NCBI GenBank assembly: GCA_021780935.1
Contig: JAJXXT010000088.1
Location: forward strand, 1-9,914
Length of the DNA: 9,914 bases
From: Pseudomonadota bacterium
GTDB lineage: Bacteria > Pseudomonadota > Alphaproteobacteria > Acetobacterales > Acetobacteraceae
Direction of reading: 5' to 3'
Translations under genes and position numbers: made by a program
The notes under the pieces: model-generated
The model's database searches: none
What the model saw: only the letters and a program-made list of their open reading frames with translations
What the model was told of the DNA's origin: nothing
Shown here: in pieces, positions 6,651 to 9,914 of the stretch
How positions within the stretch are numbered: the stretch's first letter is position 1
Layout: each line of letters opens with the position of its first letter

Positions 6651-8420
6651 ATGATTTCTTTCAGAAACCGCCTGCTCGGCGGATGCGCGGCGGCGTTGAT
6701 CGCCCTCGGCTTCGCGGCCGGCGGGGCGTATGCTGCCGATGTGACGCAGGAGCGGCTGCTCAACGCCGATCAGGAAGCCGGCAACTGGATTCTGCACCAC
6801 AAGGATTTCTCGGCCCATCGCTACGCGACGCTCGACCAGATCAACGCCAGCACGGTCAAGAACCTGAAAGTGGCGTGGACGGTGCAGCTCGGCGGCATCG
6901 AGGGCGGCGGCATCTGGTCGCATGGCGGGCTCGAAGGTACGCCGCTGGCCGAGGACGGGTTCCTCTACGTCACCGATGGCTGGGGCTCGGTCTACAAGAT
7001 CGATACCCACGGCGGCGAGGGCAAGCTCGTCTGGAAGATGGACCCCAAGACCGACCATGACTGGGCCGGCGCCATCGCCTGCTGCGGTGTGGACAATCGC
7101 GGCGTCGCGCTGTGGGGCGACATGGTCATCTCCCATACGCTGGACGGCCGCCTCGTCGCCACCGACAAGGAGAGCGGCAAGGTTCTGTGGCAGCGCCAGA
7201 TCGCCAATCCCGACAAGGGCGAGGTCGTCACCGGCGCGCCGCTCGTCGTCAAGGGCATGGCCATCACCGGTGTCGCCGGGGCCGAATACGGCATCCGCGG
7301 CTGGATCGCCGCCACCGACCTCAAGACCCACGCCGAGGTCTGGCGCACCTACACCATTCCGGCCAAGGGCGAGCCCGGCTCCGAGACCTGGAAGGATGAC
7401 CACAACGCGGCGGCCAATGGCGGCGGCTCGACCTGGGTGACGGGCAGCTACGACCCGTCGACCAACACCATCGTCTGGGGCGTCGGCAACCCGGGTCCGG
7501 ACTGGGATTCCGCCTACCGGCCGGGCGACAATCTCTACACCGACAGCTCGCTGGCGGTCGACGCCGATACCGGGCGGATCAAGTGGCACTTCCAGCATAC
7601 GCCGAACGATCCGTACGACTATGACAGCGTCGCCGAGAACGTTCTCGCCGATGTCAACGGTCCGCACGGGGCGATGAAGATCGCGCTCGAGGCCGACCGC
7701 AACGGCATCGGCTACGCGGTCGATCGCAATACCGGCAAGTTCATCTGGGCGACGCCGTTCGTGAAGAAGCTGACCTGGACGAAGGGGGTCAACCCGGAAA
7801 CCGGCAAGCCGATGGAGTACGATGCCTCCAAAGGCCAGCAGATCTACAATCCCGAGGCGACCCCGACGCGCACCAACAAGGTCACGATCATCTGCCCGGG
7901 CAACATGGGTGGCAAGAACTGGCCGCCGACCGCCTATAATCCGAAGCTGCAGACCTGGTACATCCCGGTCATCGAGAGCTGCAATAAAGTGACGGTGGAA
8001 GAGACCGTTCCCGGCAAGTCCTACAAGTCGCGCGAGTTCTTCACCGGCGGCGGACCCTCGAACCCGATCAAGATCACCGGCAGCGTCACCGCCATCGATG
8101 CCGCGACCGGCAAGATCACCGGCAAGCTCGAGACCCCGTTCCCGATGCTGGGCGGCCTGCTGGCGACTCCGGACCTCGTCTTCGCCGGCCAGCCGGACGG
8201 TCACGTCATGGCACTCGATGCCAAGACGCTCGCCAAGCTGTGGGACTTCAACACCGGTGGTGGCGTCAGCGCCCCGCCGATGACCTTCTCCGTGGACGGC
8301 AAGCAGTATATCGCGCTGCTGGTTGGCCAGGGCGGCGCCTGGGATAAGTGGTTCATCGACGGTACGCCCGAGCTCAAGAAGATCGCGCCGAGCTCGACCC
8401 TCTACGTGTTCGGCCTCTGA
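6651..8420 (+). CDS. PQQ-dependent alcohol dehydrogenase, lanthanide-type (methanol/ethanol family), periplasmic
   Basis: The 589-residue precursor has a Sec signal peptide ending GAYAA (about 28-29). The mature protein is an eight-bladed quinoprotein propeller without a cytochrome domain. It oxidises a primary alcohol in the periplasm and passes electrons to cytochrome c. Visible family residues are the vicinal disulfide ACCGVDNRG (C144-C145) over PQQ, metal ligand Glu212 in GAEYGIRGW, metal ligand Asn280 in VGNPGP, catalytic Asp323, and GGKNWPP (420-426) stacking on PQQ. Trp-docking repeats appear at 168-181, 302-313 and 480-490. Asp323-Tyr324-Asp325 is the D-Y-D motif that marks lanthanide-dependent enzymes; calcium MxaF has alanine at the last position. 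Whether it should be called XoxF or an ethanol-type enzyme is unresolved. GGAGGAA precedes the start. Many AAG, ATC and GAC codons suggest strong expression. Confidence 0.93.
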   Translation: MISFRNRLLGGCAAALIALGFAAGGAYAADVTQERLLNADQEAGNWILHHKDFSAHRYATLDQINASTVKNLKVAWTVQLGGIEGGGIWSHGGLEGTPLAEDGFLYVTDGWGSVYKIDTHGGEGKLVWKMDPKTDHDWAGAIACCGVDNRGVALWGDMVISHTLDGRLVATDKESGKVLWQRQIANPDKGEVVTGAPLVVKGMAITGVAGAEYGIRGWIAATDLKTHAEVWRTYTIPAKGEPGSETWKDDHNAAANGGGSTWVTGSYDPSTNTIVWGVGNPGPDWDSAYRPGDNLYTDSSLAVDADTGRIKWHFQHTPNDPYDYDSVAENVLADVNGPHGAMKIALEADRNGIGYAVDRNTGKFIWATPFVKKLTWTKGVNPETGKPMEYDASKGQQIYNPEATPTRTNKVTIICPGNMGGKNWPPTAYNPKLQTWYIPVIESCNKVTVEETVPGKSYKSREFFTGGGPSNPIKITGSVTAIDAATGKITGKLETPFPMLGGLLATPDLVFAGQPDGHVMALDAKTLAKLWDFNTGGGVSAPPMTFSVDGKQYIALLVGQGGAWDKWFIDGTPELKKIAPSSTLYVFGL

Positions 8421-8427
8421 TCGGCCT

Positions 8428-8455
8428 GCGCCCCGCTGCGCGAGCGGCGGGGCGC
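8428..8455 (+). terminator. Intergenic hairpin between dehydrogenase and cytochrome genes
   Basis: GCGCCCCGC (8428-8436) and GCGGGGCGC (8447-8455) form a perfect 9-bp stem with a 10-base loop, starting 8 bases after the dehydrogenase stop. The tail CCTCCTCTTT is only partly T-rich. It could be a leaky terminator or a 3' stabilising hairpin that keeps dehydrogenase mRNA in excess of the downstream genes. Confidence 0.55.
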
Positions 8456-8470
8456 CCTCCTCTTTGCGAG

Positions 8471-9046
8471 ATGACGATGAGACGTGACGGAAACACCAGA
8501 GGCCCCTCGCTCCTGGTTCGGGGATTGTTCGTGCTTGCTGCGCTCCTCGCCGTAACCGCTGGCATTGCGCGGGCTCAGCCGCCGGCTCCGAGCCCGGCCG
8601 ATCTCGAGCTCGGCAAGAAGCTCTACCGGACCAACTGCGCCGGCTGCCACAAATGGCACGGCAACGGCGGTGGCGGCTATGGCGGCGATGCGCTGTCGCT
8701 GCGCCACACCACGCTGGACCGCGAGCAGATCATCACCACCATCGGCTGCGGGCGCCCGAGCACCGGGATGCCCTATCATCTTCGCGACGCCTATGAGGGC
8801 GACGAGAAGAAGTGCTACGGCCTCGGCCCGAAGGACCTCTCGCCCGGCATGGTGCTGGCGGCGAACGCGTTTCTGCGCCCGAGCGAGATCGGCATCATCG
8901 CCGACTATGTGCTGGCCCGCGTCAAGGGCCGCGGCGAGCCGGGCTACGATGATTGCCTGGAATTCTTCGGCACCGGCTCGCGCGTGTGCAACATCTTCAA
9001 ATCACCGGTCGAGGGCGGTCCCGCGGCCGCGCCCCCAGGAAAATGA
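8471..9046 (+). CDS. Mono-haem c-type cytochrome, probable electron acceptor of the PQQ dehydrogenase
   Basis: The 191-residue precursor has a signal peptide ending IARA (to about residue 35). Haem c binds at CAGCH (56-60), with His60 as proximal ligand. Met100 in STGMPYH is the likely distal ligand, with Met127 as second choice. Four further cysteines (C93, C115, C162, C173) surround the motifs GCGRPSTGMPYH, KKCYG, DDCLEFFG and SRVCNIF and could form two disulfides, which is unusual for a class I cytochrome c. Its position 50 bases after the dehydrogenase argues that it takes that enzyme's electrons, the role of XoxG or MxaG elsewhere, though I do not claim orthology. ATG 8471 has a poor ribosome site; ATG 8477 two codons later is equally possible. 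The stop overlaps an ATG of the next frame. Confidence 0.88.
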   Translation: MTMRRDGNTRGPSLLVRGLFVLAALLAVTAGIARAQPPAPSPADLELGKKLYRTNCAGCHKWHGNGGGGYGGDALSLRHTTLDREQIITTIGCGRPSTGMPYHLRDAYEGDEKKCYGLGPKDLSPGMVLAANAFLRPSEIGIIADYVLARVKGRGEPGYDDCLEFFGTGSRVCNIFKSPVEGGPAAAPPGK

Positions 9047-9077
9047 GCGTGGGAATGAGGGTGCGAATGAAGGCGCA
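9042..9077 (+). repeat. Three 12-bp tandem repeats, each carrying an in-frame ATG
   Basis: The units AATGAGCGTGGG, AATGAGGGTGCG and AATGAAGGCGCA follow one another directly, and a decayed fourth unit (AATCGCCGCGCG) may extend to 9089. Because 12 is a multiple of three, the ATGs at 9043, 9055 and 9067 are all in frame with the downstream gene. The first overlaps the cytochrome stop codon as ATGA. Confidence 0.8.
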
Positions 9078-9783
9078 AATCGCCGCGCGAAGGAGCCGGC
9101 CCGTGGCTCGCCACGGCGCCTTTGCGCTGGCCTTCACCCTGCTCCTGGCGTTGCCGGCCGCCCGCGCCGCCGAGCAGCCCGCCGGCGAGCCGATCCAGAC
9201 GGCCAATGCGCCGACGGCCAACGATCTGCGCGAATTCCGCGTCGGCATGCCGGTCTCGGCGCTGCCGGCCAGCGGCTACAAGGACCTGGCCTGTGCCGCC
9301 GAGCCGCAGCACGCGCTTGCCAGCTGGAGCGAGTACCACACCTGCCCGGCGGACGCCGCGGGGCGGCACGTGGTCCGGTTCGCCTTCGATGACCAGACCA
9401 ATCCGATGGCGCGGCTCAATGATCGGTTCCAGGGCACCCGTGTCGCTGGGCAGCCGGTGCGGGTGTTCCTGCTGCTCGGTGACGACGACCGGCTGGACGC
9501 GCTGCGCATCGAGACCGACCCCGAGGCGCGGCTCTACCTGCGCAAGAAGGCGTTTCTCTTCGCCGACCAGGTGCGCGCGCGCTTCGGCAACGAAGGCTGG
9601 ACCTGCGCGGAGGGCAAGCCGCAGGGCGATGAAGAGCCGGTGGGCGGCGTGTTCTATCGCGAGCATTGCGAGAAGCGCACGCCGACGCGGCATTTCGTGC
9701 TCGACCGCGAACTCTACCGCCACGCCGGCCAGAAGCCGGACAGCTTCGTCGAAGGCACGAGTCTGCTGATCGAGCCGCGCTGA
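9067..9783 (+). CDS. Secreted protein of unknown function with four cysteines
   Basis: I do not recognise a characterised family. From ATG 9067 the protein has 238 residues: an arginine-rich n-region, a hydrophobic core (about 18-31) and a likely cleavage after AARA (34). The mature part has four cysteines (C76, C93, C180, C201) that could form two disulfides. Notable segments are LREFRVGMPVSALPASGY (54-71), VRVFLLLGDDDRLDALRIETDP (in two parts about 131-152), LYLRKKAFLFADQV (156-169) and GGVFYREHC (193-201). There is no haem motif, transmembrane helix or PQQ motif. It follows the cytochrome without a gap, which suggests an accessory role in the alcohol dehydrogenase system, such as assembly, metal delivery or docking. 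Start 9067 is favoured by GAGGG (9057-9061); 9055 and 9043 are in-frame alternatives. It does not resemble the solute-binding protein XoxJ, judged by eye. Confidence 0.8.
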   Translation: MKAQIAARRSRPVARHGAFALAFTLLLALPAARAAEQPAGEPIQTANAPTANDLREFRVGMPVSALPASGYKDLACAAEPQHALASWSEYHTCPADAAGRHVVRFAFDDQTNPMARLNDRFQGTRVAGQPVRVFLLLGDDDRLDALRIETDPEARLYLRKKAFLFADQVRARFGNEGWTCAEGKPQGDEEPVGGVFYREHCEKRTPTRHFVLDRELYRHAGQKPDSFVEGTSLLIEPR

Positions 9784-9790
9784 ACCCTCT

Positions 9791-9812
9791 CCGCGCGCCC
9801 CCTGGCGCGCGG
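9791..9812 (+). terminator. Hairpin after the operon's last gene
   Basis: CCGCGCGCC (9791-9799) and GGCGCGCGG (9804-9812) form a perfect 9-bp GC stem with a four-base loop, 7 bases after the stop codon. No T-tract follows, so it may act with Rho or only as an mRNA 3' end stabiliser. Confidence 0.5.
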
Positions 9813-9836
9813 GCGGTGGCGCGCGGGCGGTGGCGC
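9804..9836. repeat. 14-bp tandem repeat, 2.4 copies
   Basis: GGCGCGCGGGCGGT occurs at 9804-9817 and 9818-9831, followed by GGCGC (9832-9836). The first copy supplies the right arm of the hairpin at 9791-9812, and the second copy carries the same arm again, so the left arm can pair with either. Confidence 0.8.
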
Positions 9837-9846
9837 AAGGTCCGGG

Positions 9847-9914
9847 CTATCCCGCCCGTGCGTGCCGCGGCATCGCCGCCGGAACCCAGCGGCGCATGGC
9901 GCGGTGCAGCATCA
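9847..9914 (-). CDS. Possible C-terminal end of a convergent gene entering from the right
   Basis: One minus-strand frame is open from the window edge for 21 codons to a TAG at 9849-9847, ending MPRHARAG. Its composition (L-H-R-A-M-R-R-W-V-P) is protein-like, and a terminator-type hairpin lies between it and the plus-strand operon, as expected for convergent genes. It is too short to identify, and in DNA this GC-rich an open frame of this length can occur by chance. Confidence 0.25.
   Translation of the reverse strand, partial: MLHRAMRRWVPAAMPRHARAG

Noticed and set aside
6444..8204. A 586-codon minus-strand open frame opposite the PQQ dehydrogenase
   Set aside because: It mirrors the codon pattern of the dehydrogenase and has no ribosome site or family motif. 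The sense strand carries all PQQ enzyme residues.
6651..8420. A calcium-dependent MxaF assignment
   Set aside because: The residue two after the catalytic Asp is Asp rather than Ala, and no small MxaI subunit gene follows.
1..9914. Mobile elements, CRISPR arrays, tRNA or rRNA genes
   Set aside because: No transposase, integrase, regularly spaced repeat array, tRNA cloverleaf or rRNA segment was seen on either strand.

Overview
The window is very GC-rich and gene-dense, with short intergenic gaps and codon use typical of Alphaproteobacteria. Periplasmic redox enzymes dominate: a PQQ alcohol dehydrogenase, c-type cytochromes and a di-haem peroxidase. Together with the N-terminal style of the glycosyltransferase, this suggests a rhodospirillalean or acetobacteralean bacterium. 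That placement is inferred from sequence style, not from a marker gene.

Layout. Left edge, minus strand: a GT4 glycosyltransferase running off the window. Divergent from it is a small YciI-like protein (1086-1382). Next comes a plus-strand block: a di-haem cytochrome c peroxidase (1524-2567), a secreted YVTN/YncE-type beta-propeller (2707-3735), a membrane sterol desaturase/fatty acid hydroxylase family protein (3741-4676) and a small MliC-like lipoprotein (4693-5076). A minus-strand cysteine synthase-like PLP enzyme (5021-6034) converges on this block and overlaps the lipoprotein gene tail to tail. Divergent from it is a single-domain rhodanese (6136-6546). The right third holds a compact redox operon: a PQQ-dependent methanol/ethanol-family dehydrogenase (6651-8420), a cysteine-rich mono-haem cytochrome c (8471-9046) and an unrecognised secreted four-cysteine protein (about 9067-9783). 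A strong hairpin follows it. The last 68 bases may hold the C-terminus of a convergent gene.

How the genes work together. The dehydrogenase carries a D-Y-D motif at its catalytic aspartate, which in this family marks lanthanide rather than calcium dependence. Its electrons would pass to the adjacent cytochrome c and on to the respiratory chain. The secreted four-cysteine protein sits where a third, accessory component of such a system would be expected. The peroxidase would use cytochrome c electrons to remove periplasmic H2O2. Its block with the propeller, desaturase and lipoprotein looks like a co-transcribed envelope/redox unit whose joint purpose is unknown. Cysteine synthase and rhodanese form a small sulfur-metabolism pair around a shared control region with a 15-bp tandem repeat.

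The best candidates for something undescribed are the three-gene dehydrogenase operon with its unknown third member, the triplicated in-frame start-codon repeat in front of that gene, and the peroxidase-propeller-desaturase-lipoprotein block.
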